Positions 8,528 to 17,555 of a stretch of 64,000 bases of DNA are shown in pieces. Source of the stretch: Mesorhizobium sp. (lineage in GTDB: Bacteria > Pseudomonadota > Alphaproteobacteria > Rhizobiales > Rhizobiaceae). Location of the stretch: positions 81,539 through 145,538 of the forward strand of contig SAQL01000018.1 of the NCBI GenBank assembly GCA_004020645.1, read 5' to 3'. Made by a program: the position numbers and the translations under genes. Below the pieces are notes generated by a model, which was not told the DNA's origin, ran no database searches, and saw only the letters and a program-made list of their open reading frames with translations. Within the stretch, counting starts at the first letter, position 1. The number at the start of each line of letters is the position of its first letter.

Positions 8528-10300
8528 TCATCTCATCGGCCATACGATCATTAGCATCGGCACAGCAACAATGACGACGAGGAACGATAGCGGCAGTCCC
8601 AGACGTGGATAATCGCTGAAACGGTAGCCGCCCGGCCCCATGACGAGCGTGTTGCACTGGTGGCCGATTGGAGTGAGAAAATCGCAGCCGGCGCCAATGG
8701 CGACCGCCATCAGAAATGCTTCCGGCCTGTAGCCGAGATCGCCGGCAAACTCGGCGGCGATAGGCGCCATGACCAGAACGGTGGCGGCATTGTTGAGGAA
8801 TGGCGTAACGGCCATGGCGGCGACAAGGATGAGCATCAGTGCGCCGGGCGCCGGAAGAATGGTCCCCAGTTTGGCAAGCTCGCCGGCAACCACTTCTGTC
8901 GCCCCTGTACTGCGCAGCGAATCGCTCACCGGAATGAGAACGGCGAGCATGACGAGGATTGGACCATCCAGCGACTGGTAGACCTCCCGGACCGGGATGA
9001 CCTTGAAAAGCACCATCCCGACCGCAGCCGTAAAGAAAGCGACGGAGACCGGTAGCAGCCCAAACGCAGTCGCCACCATAGCGAGAGCAAGGATGGTTAC
9101 CGGCACGACACCCTTACGGACGCTACCAAGCAGGATAGCCCTTTCTGCCAGCGGCAGGCAGCCGAGTTCGCGCAATATCTCGGGTATCGTCGCTGCATTG
9201 CCCTGCAGCACGACGACGTCGCCGAGCCTTAGCTGGACTTCGGCCAGCCTGCGGTCGAGGCGCTCGCCGTGACGGCTGACAGCCAGGAGGTTGACATTGA
9301 AGCGGTGATAGAGGGCAAGGCGCTGGGCTGTCCAGCCGATCAAAGGGGAGCTTTCACCGATGACGGCTTCGATAGCGACCATCTCGCTGGTCGTGTCGTT
9401 CCCTCTGGCCCTGTTGCCCGTAACGCTGAGTTTGCCCTGGGAGACTAGGCGATCCAGCGCCCCTGGGTCGCCCTCGAGCAGCAGAATGTCGTTTATTTTG
9501 AGGACAACGTCGGGCAGTGGCGTCATCCGCATAGTCCGGTTGCGCAGGATCGACGTCACGATAGCATCGCCGCCGGAAAGCTTCATGAGGTCTGCGACGG
9601 TCTTCCCGAGCACCGTCGAATCGCGGACAATTCGGGCCTCTGTCAGGTAATTCTTGATGTTGATGGCTTCATTCACCGACCCGCCCAGCTTTTCGCGCAC
9701 CGGTAACAGCCAATAGAAAAGCACCAGGAAGGTCGTTCCGGCGGCGGCCAGCGCGGCTCCAACGGGTGTAAAGTCGAACATTGTGAAGGCGGTGCCGGTC
9801 AGTTCCTCCCGCACACGGGACACAACGACATTGGGAGATGTTCCCACCTGCGTCATGAGTCCACCGAGCAGTGACCCGAACGCCATAGGCATCAGAAATA
9901 TCGAGGGCGAAACGCTCGACCGGCGCGCGAACTGAAAGGCAATCGGAATCATGATAGCGAGCGCACCGATATTCTTTACAAAGGCAGACAGGATCGTGAC
10001 CACGATCACCAGCAGCGCCAGTTGCGACCGAACACCCGATAGGTTCGGAACAAAGCGCTTGATGGCAACTTCCATGATGCCCGAGCGTGCTATGCCGGCG
10101 CTCACCAGCAGGGCACTGCCGACAATGATCACGATATCGTCGCTGAACCCGCTGAAGGCTTCGTCAAAAGGCACGATGCCAACCGCGAGTGCAAGCAACA
10201 GTGCCGCAGTTGCGACCAGATCATATCGATACCGACCCCACACGAGCGCCGCCATCATCACGAAGATCACGGCGAACGACAGGATTTGCGGCGTAGTCAT
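8528..10300 (-). CDS. SLC13/DASS-type membrane permease with two TrkA-C domains
   Basis: About 590 residues. N-terminal and C-terminal blocks of membrane helices flank two soluble RCK_C/TrkA-C-like domains (about 195-280 and 290-370). The helix blocks contain paired conserved loops: FVKNIGALAIMIP plus TQVGTSPNVVV in the first half, and PFLNNAATVLVM plus TPIGHQCNTLVMGPGGYR in the second. This is the SLC13 (sodium/dicarboxylate or sulfate) architecture, as in bacterial permeases with TrkA-C inserts. The substrate is not evident; sulfate, di- and tricarboxylates are possible. I prefer the ATG at 10300 (MTTPQILSF) because it begins at the first helix; an upstream TTG at 10345 adds 15 non-hydrophobic residues. 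It appears monocistronic. Confidence 0.85.
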   Translation of the reverse strand: MTTPQILSFAVIFVMMAALVWGRYRYDLVATAALLLALAVGIVPFDEAFSGFSDDIVIIVGSALLVSAGIARSGIMEVAIKRFVPNLSGVRSQLALLVIVVTILSAFVKNIGALAIMIPIAFQFARRSSVSPSIFLMPMAFGSLLGGLMTQVGTSPNVVVSRVREELTGTAFTMFDFTPVGAALAAAGTTFLVLFYWLLPVREKLGGSVNEAINIKNYLTEARIVRDSTVLGKTVADLMKLSGGDAIVTSILRNRTMRMTPLPDVVLKINDILLLEGDPGALDRLVSQGKLSVTGNRARGNDTTSEMVAIEAVIGESSPLIGWTAQRLALYHRFNVNLLAVSRHGERLDRRLAEVQLRLGDVVVLQGNAATIPEILRELGCLPLAERAILLGSVRKGVVPVTILALAMVATAFGLLPVSVAFFTAAVGMVLFKVIPVREVYQSLDGPILVMLAVLIPVSDSLRSTGATEVVAGELAKLGTILPAPGALMLILVAAMAVTPFLNNAATVLVMAPIAAEFAGDLGYRPEAFLMAVAIGAGCDFLTPIGHQCNTLVMGPGGYRFSDYPRLGLPLSFLVVIVAVPMLMIVWPMR

Positions 10301-10463
10301 GTCTTCGAATGCCCCGCCGCAAATGCGGCTGATCAGAACGGCCAAACCGACCTTTTGTTGCTTTCGCTGGTCACGACTTTGCTAGCACGGTTCCATGCTT
10401 GCCAATAAGCCCGTTTCGAGCGGTGTTCCTGGCTCATGGGGCCTTGATCCTGATAGCGTTGCA

Positions 10464-10700
10464 TCAGGGTGCGCGATCGGTCAGTGCGCTTGCACCTTCC
10501 TCTGCGGCGCAATGTGCGCAGCAGTAGATGATGTCATCTTGTTCGACGCCATGTCCGATGATCCGGCATCCGCAATGCGGACAGAGCGGCGCAAGTTTCT
10601 GGATTGCGCATTCGAAGCTGTCGAACGTATAGGTTTCCTCAGCTAGCTTCACTTCGAAAGCCTTGTCGTAGTCATTCCCGCATTGATCGCATCTGGCCAT
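10464..10700 (-). CDS. Small cysteine-rich metallothionein-like zinc-ribbon protein
   Basis: 78 residues with CxxC pairs near both ends and in the middle (RCDQC, CPHCGC, CCAHC) and the conserved FDSFECAI and GCRIIGHGVE segments of the family often annotated as prokaryotic metallothionein. It probably binds zinc in the cytosol. The ATG at 10700 follows an A-rich, GAAGAAGG-like sequence. It lies alone between a permease and an SDR gene on the same strand, with about 120-130 bases on each side. Confidence 0.75.
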   Translation of the reverse strand: MARCDQCGNDYDKAFEVKLAEETYTFDSFECAIQKLAPLCPHCGCRIIGHGVEQDDIIYCCAHCAAEEGASALTDRAP

Positions 10701-10830
10701 GGTTCTTTTCCTTCTTCTTCATTGGTTCAAGCTCGACCAACCCGCCGCATGGCGATAGGTTCCCGTCAGGATCGTAGAGTCTTGCTAAGCAGGAGAGTGT
10801 CGCCAAGCAGGAGGCGGGCGCGAGCCAGCG

Positions 10831-11763
10831 TCACGCGCGCCGTTCGATCAAGCGGATCACCTCCTCGATGTCCCGCGGCTCGATGTCGAGTTGCTTCAGG
10901 CCCGGCGCGCCGATTGCTGCGACATTGTCGTGCCGCATAAGATCGACCTGGTTGCGAGTTAGGGGCGCGGCCGGAAGGAGTTCCGCGACGCCGGCCAAGG
11001 CGTCCCACGCAGCAAACGGCACCGGCATCAACCTGATGTGGGTACCGAGTTGCCGGGCGATCTCCCGCAGCAGTTCCTTATAGGTGTAGATGCGCGGGCC
11101 ACCGAATTCGAATATGGATGAGCTCTTGTGGTTTCGCCCGTCGATCAGCCGGCTGACTGCTTCCGCGACATCTTCCACATAGACCGGCTGAAGCCGTGTG
11201 CCGCCATCGCCGAACAGCGGATAAACCGGCAGGAGACGTATCAGCCTCACAATCGTCGTGAGGAAAACGTCGTCAGGTCCTGTCATGACGGCGGGACGCA
11301 CAATGATGGCGCCGGGAAATGCGCTCGCCACCGCCTCTTCTCCGCGCCCACGTGCCCTGATGTAGGTCGAGTCCGATTGAGGATCGGAGCCGATCCCCGA
11401 AATCTGGACGAACCGGTCGACCTCGCTAGCGCGCGACGCAGCGGCGAGATCAGCGGCGGCTTCGACATGCACGCGTTCAAACGTCTGGGCACCCTGCTCG
11501 ATATAGAGACTGACAGCATTCACGATGGCCTGTGATCCGGCAACGGCCGCGCCGATCGAGGACGCATCCAATATATCCGCCGCGACGGCTTCGGGCATCC
11601 TTGCAGTCGAAGAAAAGACCGGGCCCACACGAGCCGGGTGGCGGGATGCAGCGCGCACCGTGAAACCTCTTTCAAGGAGCCGCTTCACGATCCTGCGCCC
11701 GAGAAAGCCTGTTCCGCCGAACACAGTGACGATCCGTTCTTTGTTGAGATCGTCAGGATCCAT
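10831..11763 (-). CDS. NAD(P)-binding atypical SDR, NDUFA9-like
   Basis: About 310 residues. GGTGFLGRRIV near the N-terminus is the nucleotide-binding loop of atypical short-chain dehydrogenases, and FVQISGIGSDPQS, IIVRPAVMTGPDD and LQPVYVEDVAEAV are typical of the complex-I NDUFA9-like / NAD(P)H-binding group. The catalytic Tyr-x-x-x-Lys is weak (YIRARGRGE), as usual for these non-classical members, so it may bind nucleotide without catalysing a redox step. Possible starts are ATGs at 11763 (GAGG upstream, chosen) and 11775. Further upstream frames are open but have unlikely composition. Confidence 0.75.
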   Translation of the reverse strand: MDPDDLNKERIVTVFGGTGFLGRRIVKRLLERGFTVRAASRHPARVGPVFSSTARMPEAVAADILDASSIGAAVAGSQAIVNAVSLYIEQGAQTFERVHVEAAADLAAASRASEVDRFVQISGIGSDPQSDSTYIRARGRGEEAVASAFPGAIIVRPAVMTGPDDVFLTTIVRLIRLLPVYPLFGDGGTRLQPVYVEDVAEAVSRLIDGRNHKSSSIFEFGGPRIYTYKELLREIARQLGTHIRLMPVPFAAWDALAGVAELLPAAPLTRNQVDLMRHDNVAAIGAPGLKQLDIEPRDIEEVIRLIERRA

Positions 11764-11775
11764 CTGCCTCGCCAT

Positions 11776-12132
11776 CCCTTGTCTTCGCGTGCCCGCCGAA
11801 CGCCTGCCGCGAGGATTGCCCCTGGCCGGCGTATGAACCGGCCCCTTCGAACATCGGGACGGTTGGAGAACAACGCAGGAACGCTTTTTGTTCCAGTCTG
11901 CGCCGGGTTTGATCGGGGGACGGCCGATGTCGCCATTGAGGGCAAGTGTTTGACGCTGAGTTGCTTTATCCGTGCTGTCAAAAACTGGTCGAGGCACAGC
12001 AGCGTCGAAATTGACAAATCATCACTTGCAAATCCGCCGCCGCTGTCTTTTGCTCGCGCGACAGTTGTCCATGACTGTTGAATGGTTGGCGAACGGATGA
12101 ATAAAATCGATCGGCGACGGCCGGAGTCCGAA
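11776..12132. other. Divergent control region between SDR and XRE-cupin genes
   Basis: 357 bases with no gene I can support. It holds an inverted repeat GGCCGG-8-CCGGCC at 11824-11843 on the SDR side. On the regulator side a TTGAATG half-site at 12078-12084 matches one arm of the perfect operator-like repeat at 12740-12758, about 50 bases before the regulator's preferred start. This suggests autoregulation. Confidence 0.4.
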
Positions 12133-12708
12133 ATGGACGCCACCGTAAATGCCGCGCGGCTTGGAACGCGGTTGCGCCTCGCCCGGCAGACACGGGGCAT
12201 GACGCTGAAGGCGCTGGCGACAGCTGCGAACTGCTCTGAAAGCCTTTTGTCCAAGATCGAGAACGGCAAGGCTTCGCCATCCCTGCCCATGCTTCACCGC
12301 CTGGTCGAAGTTCTGGAGACCAATATCGGCTGGATGTTCGAACAGGTCGACGACGACGAGGCGATCGTGTTCCGCGCCGGCGCGCGGCCACTGATCTCGC
12401 TCGACGCGCTGAGGCGCGGCGAGGGCATTTCGCTTGAGCGCATTATTCCGTATTCGCCCGGTCACCTGCTGCAGTGCAATATCCATCATATCGAGGCGGA
12501 CGGCGAGAGCGAAGGTCCCATCCAGCATGTCGGCGAGGAAGTCGGCTATGTGCTGGCTGGCCGGATCAAGCTGATCGTCGATGGCAAGAGCCATGATCTC
12601 GCCACCGGAGATGCGTTCGTGTTCAGGTCGGAGCTGCCGCACCATTACCGCAACATCGGCAATGAGAGAGCCAGTATTTTCTGGGTCAACACGCCGGCGA
12701 CCTTCTGA
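12133..12708 (+). CDS. XRE-family regulator with C-terminal cupin sensor
   Basis: 191 residues from the ATG at 12133, which has GGAG six bases upstream; a longer in-frame start at 12082 lacks a ribosome site. The helix-turn-helix occupies about residues 8-62 (LRLARQTRGMTLKALATAANCSESLLSKIENGKASPS...). The cupin barrel is at about 110-185 (HVGEEVGYVLAGRIKLIVDG, GDAFVFRSELPHHYRN). Regulators of this build sense a small metabolite in the cupin and usually control the adjacent catabolic or uptake genes. It stands first in the direction of the sugar operon, 120 bases before the binding-protein gene, which has a perfect inverted repeat in front of it. Confidence 0.88.
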   Translation: MDATVNAARLGTRLRLARQTRGMTLKALATAANCSESLLSKIENGKASPSLPMLHRLVEVLETNIGWMFEQVDDDEAIVFRAGARPLISLDALRRGEGISLERIIPYSPGHLLQCNIHHIEADGESEGPIQHVGEEVGYVLAGRIKLIVDGKSHDLATGDAFVFRSELPHHYRNIGNERASIFWVNTPATF

Positions 12709-12731
12709 CTGGCGCTCAGGGAGCAAATCCG

Positions 12732-12758
12732 TTGACAATCATTCAAGTCTCTTGAATG
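12732..12758 (+). promoter_or_regulatory. Operator-like perfect inverted repeat overlapping a -35-like box
   Basis: CATTCAAGTCTCTTGAATG at 12740-12758 is a perfect 8-base inverted repeat with a 3-base spacer. TTGACA at 12732-12737 lies right beside it. It is 70-90 bases before the ABC binding-protein start. The geometry suits a dimeric HTH protein, most simply the XRE-cupin regulator encoded just upstream. An arm of the same sequence occurs before that regulator's own gene (12078-12084). Promoter and operator roles are inferred. Confidence 0.55.
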
Positions 12759-12828
12759 TTTGCCTCGTGCCTGTAGCGCCAATGGGTCCAGCCGAACAGG
12801 TTTGGCCCGCAAGCAAGGGGAACCCTAA

Positions 12829-13767
12829 ATGCGTCCGTTCACACTTCTCTTCCGTTGTGCCGCCGTCATCGCCATTTGCTCGACAGCGATGGGATCGGCG
12901 TTCGCCGATACGTTCGCTCTCGTCAATATCAACCAGCAGGCCCTGTTCTTCAACCAGATCAATGAGGGCGCGCAGAAGGCAGCCGACGCCGCAGGCGCCA
13001 AGCTGGTCATCTTCAATGCCAACAACGTGCCGAGCGCGCAAAATGACGCGATCGAGAACTACATCACACAGAAAGTCGACGGCATCATTCTAGTCGCCAT
13101 CGACGTGAACGGCGTCAAGCCTGCAATCACCGCCGCGAAGGCGGCCGGCATCCCCGTGATCGCCATCGACGCGCAGATTCCCGACGGCGACAACGTTGCG
13201 TTCATCGGCGTCGACAACGCCAAGGCCGGCGAGGATATCGGCAAATTCTACGCCGACTATGTGAAGTCGGAGATGGGCGGCACTGCCAAGATCGGTATCG
13301 TTGGCGCGCTCAATTCGTTCATCCAGAACCAGCGGCTCGACGGTTTCAAGAAGGCGGTCACTGACAGCGGCCTGGCGATCACCTTCCTCGACACGGTCGA
13401 CGGCCAGAATGTCCAGGAGACCGCGATGAGCGCTTCGGAGAATTTGATGACCGCCAATCCGGACATGACGACGCTATATGCGACCGGCGAGCCGGCGTTG
13501 CTCGGCGCTGTTTCGGCCGTAACCAGCCAAGGCCGCACCGGCGACGTCAAGGTGTTCGGCTGGGACCTGACCAAGCAGGTCATTCAGGGCATTGACGATG
13601 GTTGGGTGGTTGCTGTCGTCCAGCAGGATCCGGCCGGCGAAGGCAAGGCCGCTGTCGAAGCATTGACCAAGCTCAAGAAGGGCGAAACGGTCGAGCCGAT
13701 CATCAATATTCCGGTGACGATCGTGACCAAGGACAACGTCGACAAATATCGCGCGATGTTCCAGTAA
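12829..13767 (+). CDS. Ribose-type ABC transporter periplasmic binding protein
   Basis: 312 residues. The signal peptide (about 1-26, ending SAFA) is followed by a type I periplasmic binding fold: FALVNINQQALFFNQINEGAQKAA, KVDGIILVAIDVNG, GIPVIAIDAQIP, and a C-terminal GWDLTKQVIQGIDDGWVVAVVQQDP. This is the RbsB/Peripla_BP_4 family, which binds pentoses, hexoses or related polyols. GGGGA lies upstream of the ATG. It is the first structural gene of the operon and 73 bases before the ATPase gene. The ligand cannot be told from sequence; the enzymes downstream do not match a characterised pathway. Confidence 0.9.
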   Translation: MRPFTLLFRCAAVIAICSTAMGSAFADTFALVNINQQALFFNQINEGAQKAADAAGAKLVIFNANNVPSAQNDAIENYITQKVDGIILVAIDVNGVKPAITAAKAAGIPVIAIDAQIPDGDNVAFIGVDNAKAGEDIGKFYADYVKSEMGGTAKIGIVGALNSFIQNQRLDGFKKAVTDSGLAITFLDTVDGQNVQETAMSASENLMTANPDMTTLYATGEPALLGAVSAVTSQGRTGDVKVFGWDLTKQVIQGIDDGWVVAVVQQDPAGEGKAAVEALTKLKKGETVEPIINIPVTIVTKDNVDKYRAMFQ

Positions 13768-13840
13768 ACTGCGTCAATGACCGGTCCGCGGCGCCGCCTG
13801 AGGCTACGCTGCGGACGCTTCGCAAATCCGTGGATCCAAG

Positions 13841-14638
13841 ATGAGCAGTGGCGAGACCTATCGGGTGCGGATGAGCGGCATCTCAAAGCGCTACAATGCC
13901 ATTCAGACGCTCGATGACGTGTCGCTGGTGCTGAGGCCGGGCGAGGTCCTAGGGCTCGTCGGCGACAATGGCGCGGGAAAGTCGACGTTGAGCAAGGTGC
14001 TGTCGGGGGCGGTGGTTCCCGATGCCGGCACGATCGAGATCGATGGCATGCCGGTGACCTTCAATTCGCCGGCGGAGGCGCGTGCAGCGCGCGTCGAGAT
14101 GGTCTATCAGGATCTGTCGCTCTGCGACACGGTCGACGTCGCCGGTAATCTCTTTCTCGGCCGCGAGCCGCGCCGCCGCATCGCCGGCATTTCCTTTCTC
14201 GACAAGAAGCGCATGCACGAGCAAACGCGCCAGATGCTCGATCGTCTCGGCATCGTTATCGCCGACACGCGGCTCAAGGTCGAAAACCTGTCCGGCGGTC
14301 AGCGACAGTCGATCGCTATCGGCCGCGCCGCCTCGTTCGAGCCGTCCGTGCTGATTATGGATGAGCCGACGGCGGCGCTCGCCGTCGCCGAGGTCGAGGC
14401 TGTGCTGGACCTGATCCGCGCCGTGAGCGCGCGCGGCGTCAGCGTCATTCTGATCACCCACCGCCTTCAGGATCTGTTTCTCGTATGCGACCGGATCCAG
14501 GTCATGTACGAAGGACGCAACGTCGCCGAGCGGCTGATCGGCGAAACCAATATCGAAGATGTCGTCAACCTGATCGTGGGCCGCAAATTCAACGCTCGTT
14601 CGGCCACCAGCGCCTATCGCGATGGAGCGCCAGCATGA
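13841..14638 (+). CDS. Sugar ABC transporter ATPase (single nucleotide-binding domain)
   Basis: 265 residues. Walker A GDNGAGKS (41-48), Q-loop VYQD (88-91), signature LSGGQRQ (150-156), Walker B LIMDEP (171-176) and switch His207. It resembles one half of RbsA; related systems often carry a fused double ATPase, whereas here a single domain must homodimerise. The stop overlaps the ATG of the permease (ATGA), so the two are translationally coupled. It powers import with the binding protein upstream and the permease downstream. Confidence 0.93.
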   Translation: MSSGETYRVRMSGISKRYNAIQTLDDVSLVLRPGEVLGLVGDNGAGKSTLSKVLSGAVVPDAGTIEIDGMPVTFNSPAEARAARVEMVYQDLSLCDTVDVAGNLFLGREPRRRIAGISFLDKKRMHEQTRQMLDRLGIVIADTRLKVENLSGGQRQSIAIGRAASFEPSVLIMDEPTAALAVAEVEAVLDLIRAVSARGVSVILITHRLQDLFLVCDRIQVMYEGRNVAERLIGETNIEDVVNLIVGRKFNARSATSAYRDGAPA

Positions 14639-15645
14639 GCGACGTGACTTCGACCCACTCCGCTCAGTCTCAAAGGGTCCGCGCAGGCACCTGGCGAGAT
14701 GCGGTGCTTGCCAATGGCAGTGTCGTGTCGATCGCGCTGTTCTTTCTTATCGTTAGCGTCATCTTTTCGGTGGCGACGGACGCCTTTCTGACGTCGCCCA
14801 ATCTGCTGAACATCCTGCGTCAGTCGGCACCGCTGCTGATCGTCGCCGCGGCGATGACATTCGTCATCACCACCGGCGGCATCGATCTTTCGGTCGGCTC
14901 CGTGCTGGCGCTGGTGGCAACGTTGTCGGCGACATTGCTGCAGCTGGGCCTGCCATGGCCGCTGGTCATCCTCGCCATGCTTGCGCTGGGCGCCTTGCTT
15001 GGCGCGGTGCAGGGCTATTTCGTCGCTTATGAGGGCATCCCGGCCTTCATCGTCACGCTTGCCGGGCTTTCGGTGATCCGTGGCGTGGCGCTGCTGATCA
15101 CCGGCGGCTACTCGATCCCTATCGAGCCGGGAAGCCCTTTCACGGTGCTGGGCCGCGCCTGGTTGCTTGGCGTGCCGGCGCCGGCGCTGATCGCGCTGGC
15201 GATCCTCGCGATCGCCTATATCGCCTTCAACGAGACGCCGTTCGGCCGCTACGTGACCGGCATCGGCGCCAATGCCGAAGCGGTTAGGCGCGCCGGCGTC
15301 AACACACGGCTGACGACACTTTTCGTTTACGTCATTTCCGCCGCCGCGGCAGCACTTGCGGGGATCATCATTGCGGCCCGGCTCGGATCCGGATCGTCGA
15401 ATGCCGGGCAAGGTTTTGAGCTCGAAGTCATCGCTGCCGTCGTGCTTGGCGGCACCAGCCTGTTCGGCGGCCGCGGAACGATCGTCGGCACGGTGCTCGG
15501 CGCGCTTACCGTGGCCGTCATCGGCAACGGCCTGATTCTGGCGCATCTGTCACCGTTCCTGACACCGATCGTCACCGGAACGATCATCCTGATCGCCATC
15601 TGGTTGAACTTCCGCCTGTTCCGCGGCGCCGTACGGAGCCGTTGA
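14635..15645 (+). CDS. Sugar ABC transporter permease, RbsC family
   Basis: 336 residues from the ATG at 14635 that overlaps the ATPase stop. It has about eight to ten membrane helices and the family motif ITTGGIDLSVGSV with AFIVTLAGLSVIRGVALLITGG, and late GGTSLFGGRGTIVGTVLGAL. It is the BPD_transp_2 (RbsC/XylH) family and forms a homodimeric channel. Longer upstream starts would run into the ATPase gene. The next gene begins five bases after its stop. Confidence 0.93.
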   Translation: MSDVTSTHSAQSQRVRAGTWRDAVLANGSVVSIALFFLIVSVIFSVATDAFLTSPNLLNILRQSAPLLIVAAAMTFVITTGGIDLSVGSVLALVATLSATLLQLGLPWPLVILAMLALGALLGAVQGYFVAYEGIPAFIVTLAGLSVIRGVALLITGGYSIPIEPGSPFTVLGRAWLLGVPAPALIALAILAIAYIAFNETPFGRYVTGIGANAEAVRRAGVNTRLTTLFVYVISAAAAALAGIIIAARLGSGSSNAGQGFELEVIAAVVLGGTSLFGGRGTIVGTVLGALTVAVIGNGLILAHLSPFLTPIVTGTIILIAIWLNFRLFRGAVRSR

Positions 15646-15649
15646 GCCT

Positions 15650-16741
15650 ATGAGTGATCTCTTCGATGACGCGGCTCCCAGGCAGCGGCTGGCGATCGGG
15701 GTCGATACCGGCCATGTGATGACCGTGCTCGGCCCCGTCCCGGTCGAAGAAATGGGCATTACGCTGATGCACGAGCACATCTTGCTCGACGGCGCGCGCA
15801 GCTGGAAATGTCCCTGTCATCCCGACGACATGGCGCTCGCCGAGCAGCCGGTGAATATCGAGATCATCGGCGAATTGCGCATGAACCCTTACGTCAACCG
15901 CGACAATGTTTCGCTCGACGACAGTGACCTGGCGCTGTCAGAGCTGCAACGCTATCGCGCGCTCGGCGGCCACACCGTCGTCGACGCGACCAATATCGGC
16001 ATCGGCCGCGAGCCGGAAAAGCTCGCCCGCATCAGTCGCATGTCCGGCCTGAAGATCGTCATGGGCACCGGCTTCTATCTGGAACACACCCATCCCGAAT
16101 GGCTGAAAGCGATGGATGTCGACGCAGTGACCGAGTTCATCGTCAACGACGTCGGCGGCGGCGAGACGCAGCCGCCGATCATGGCCGGACTGATCGGGGA
16201 GGTCGGCGTCAGCAAGGATTTTACCGCCGAGGAGCGAAAGTCGCTGAGAGCTTCGGCGCGGGCCTCGCGCATCACCGGCGTGCCGCTGTCGATCCATCTG
16301 CCGGGCTGGGAGCGGCTGGCGCACGAGGTGCTCGATGTCGTGGAGGCCGAGGGCGCCGATCTTCGCCACACGGTGCTCTGCCACATGAACCCCAGCCACA
16401 ATGATCTCGACTACCAGACAAGCCTCGCCCGGCGCGGCGCTTTCTTGGAGTACGACATGATCGGCATGGATTACTATTATGCCGATCAGGACGCGCAATC
16501 GCCGTCCGACGAGGAGAATGCGCGGGCAATCGCGGCACTTATCGACGCCGGCTTCGGCGACCGCCTGCTGCTGTCGCAGGATGTGTTCCTCAAGATCATG
16601 CTGACCCGCTTCGGCGGTTTCGGCTACGGCTACATCCTCAAGCATTTCATACCGCGCCTGAAACGGCATGGCGTCGAGCAGCCAGCCATCGACCGTATGC
16701 TGATCGCCAATCCCAAGGCCGTGTTCGCGCGGCAGAACTAA
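15650..16741 (+). CDS. Phosphotriesterase-family metal-dependent hydrolase or lactonase
   Basis: 363 residues of the amidohydrolase superfamily. Metal ligands are visible: HEH (His41, His43) after LM, GLIGEVG with Glu184 where carbamylated Lys sits in true phosphotriesterases, HLPG (His216), CHMNPSH (His245) and SQDVF (Asp311). The Glu bridging ligand is a feature of the PHP/lactonase branch, not of organophosphate hydrolases, so a sugar lactone or phosphorylated lactone is a likelier substrate. It follows the permease by four bases and is part of the same transcript. Confidence 0.85.
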   Translation: MSDLFDDAAPRQRLAIGVDTGHVMTVLGPVPVEEMGITLMHEHILLDGARSWKCPCHPDDMALAEQPVNIEIIGELRMNPYVNRDNVSLDDSDLALSELQRYRALGGHTVVDATNIGIGREPEKLARISRMSGLKIVMGTGFYLEHTHPEWLKAMDVDAVTEFIVNDVGGGETQPPIMAGLIGEVGVSKDFTAEERKSLRASARASRITGVPLSIHLPGWERLAHEVLDVVEAEGADLRHTVLCHMNPSHNDLDYQTSLARRGAFLEYDMIGMDYYYADQDAQSPSDEENARAIAALIDAGFGDRLLLSQDVFLKIMLTRFGGFGYGYILKHFIPRLKRHGVEQPAIDRMLIANPKAVFARQN

Positions 16742-16781
16742 GCGGCGCGAACTTACGGCTGAGACTTATGACGGAGTTCAA

Positions 16782-17552
16782 ATGTCCAAGAAAAAGATCC
16801 TGCTTGCCGGTGAATCCTGGGTGTCGACCGCCACCCATATCAAGGGCTTCGACCAGTTTCCGACGGTCACCTACCACACCGGCGCGGACGAATTGCTGAC
16901 GGCTCTGAAGTCGACCGACTTCGACGTGACCTTCATGCCGGCGCATGAGGCACAGCGCAGCTTTCCGCAAACAATGGAGGCGCTTTCGGCCTATGACGCG
17001 GTGGTGCTCTCCGACATCGGCGCCAACACGCTGCTTCTGCATCCCGACACCTGGGTCCACTCCAAGCCGACGCCGAACCGTCTGCGTCTGCTGCGCGACT
17101 ATGTGCGCGACGGCGGCGGGCTTTTGATGTTCGGCGGCTACTATAGCTTCCAGGGCATCAATGGCGGCGCGCGCTACCGCAAGACGCCGGTCGAGGAGGT
17201 GCTGCCGGTGAACTGCCTCGCGTTCGACGACCGCGTCGAGGTGCCGGAAGGGTTTTCGCCTGTCCTGAAAGGGTCATCGGACCATCCGATCCTAAGGGGT
17301 CTCGGTTCGGATTGGCCAATCCTGCTCGGCTTCAACGAGGTGACGCCGAAAGACGGGGCGGAAGTTCTGGCAACCGTGTCGTCGGACTACGGATCGCTGC
17401 CACTGCTCGTCACCGGCCACTATGGCCAGGGCCGCACTGTGGCCTGGACGTCCGATGTCGGGCCGCATTGGCTGCCACCGGAGTTCATCGCCTGGAAAGG
17501 CTACAAAACCCTGTTCGAACAGATGCTGAGCTGGGCGACCGGTGAGAGCTGA
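16782..17552 (+). CDS. Class I glutamine-amidotransferase-like protein (ThuA/DUF1355 group)
   Basis: 256 residues. A flavodoxin-like start (KKILLAGESWVS) and the segments YDAVVLSDIGANTLLL, LRDYVRDGGGLLMFGGYYSFQG and GYGQGR-like TGHYGQGRTVAWTSDVGPHW identify the GATase1-like family (PF07090). I see no Cys in the nucleophile elbow (GGLLMFGGYY), so amidotransferase activity is unlikely; a sugar-related or structural role is possible. GGAG precedes the ATG. It lies between the hydrolase and the kinase genes and probably acts on the same metabolite path. Confidence 0.75.
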   Translation: MSKKKILLAGESWVSTATHIKGFDQFPTVTYHTGADELLTALKSTDFDVTFMPAHEAQRSFPQTMEALSAYDAVVLSDIGANTLLLHPDTWVHSKPTPNRLRLLRDYVRDGGGLLMFGGYYSFQGINGGARYRKTPVEEVLPVNCLAFDDRVEVPEGFSPVLKGSSDHPILRGLGSDWPILLGFNEVTPKDGAEVLATVSSDYGSLPLLVTGHYGQGRTVAWTSDVGPHWLPPEFIAWKGYKTLFEQMLSWATGES

Positions 17553-17555
17553 GCG

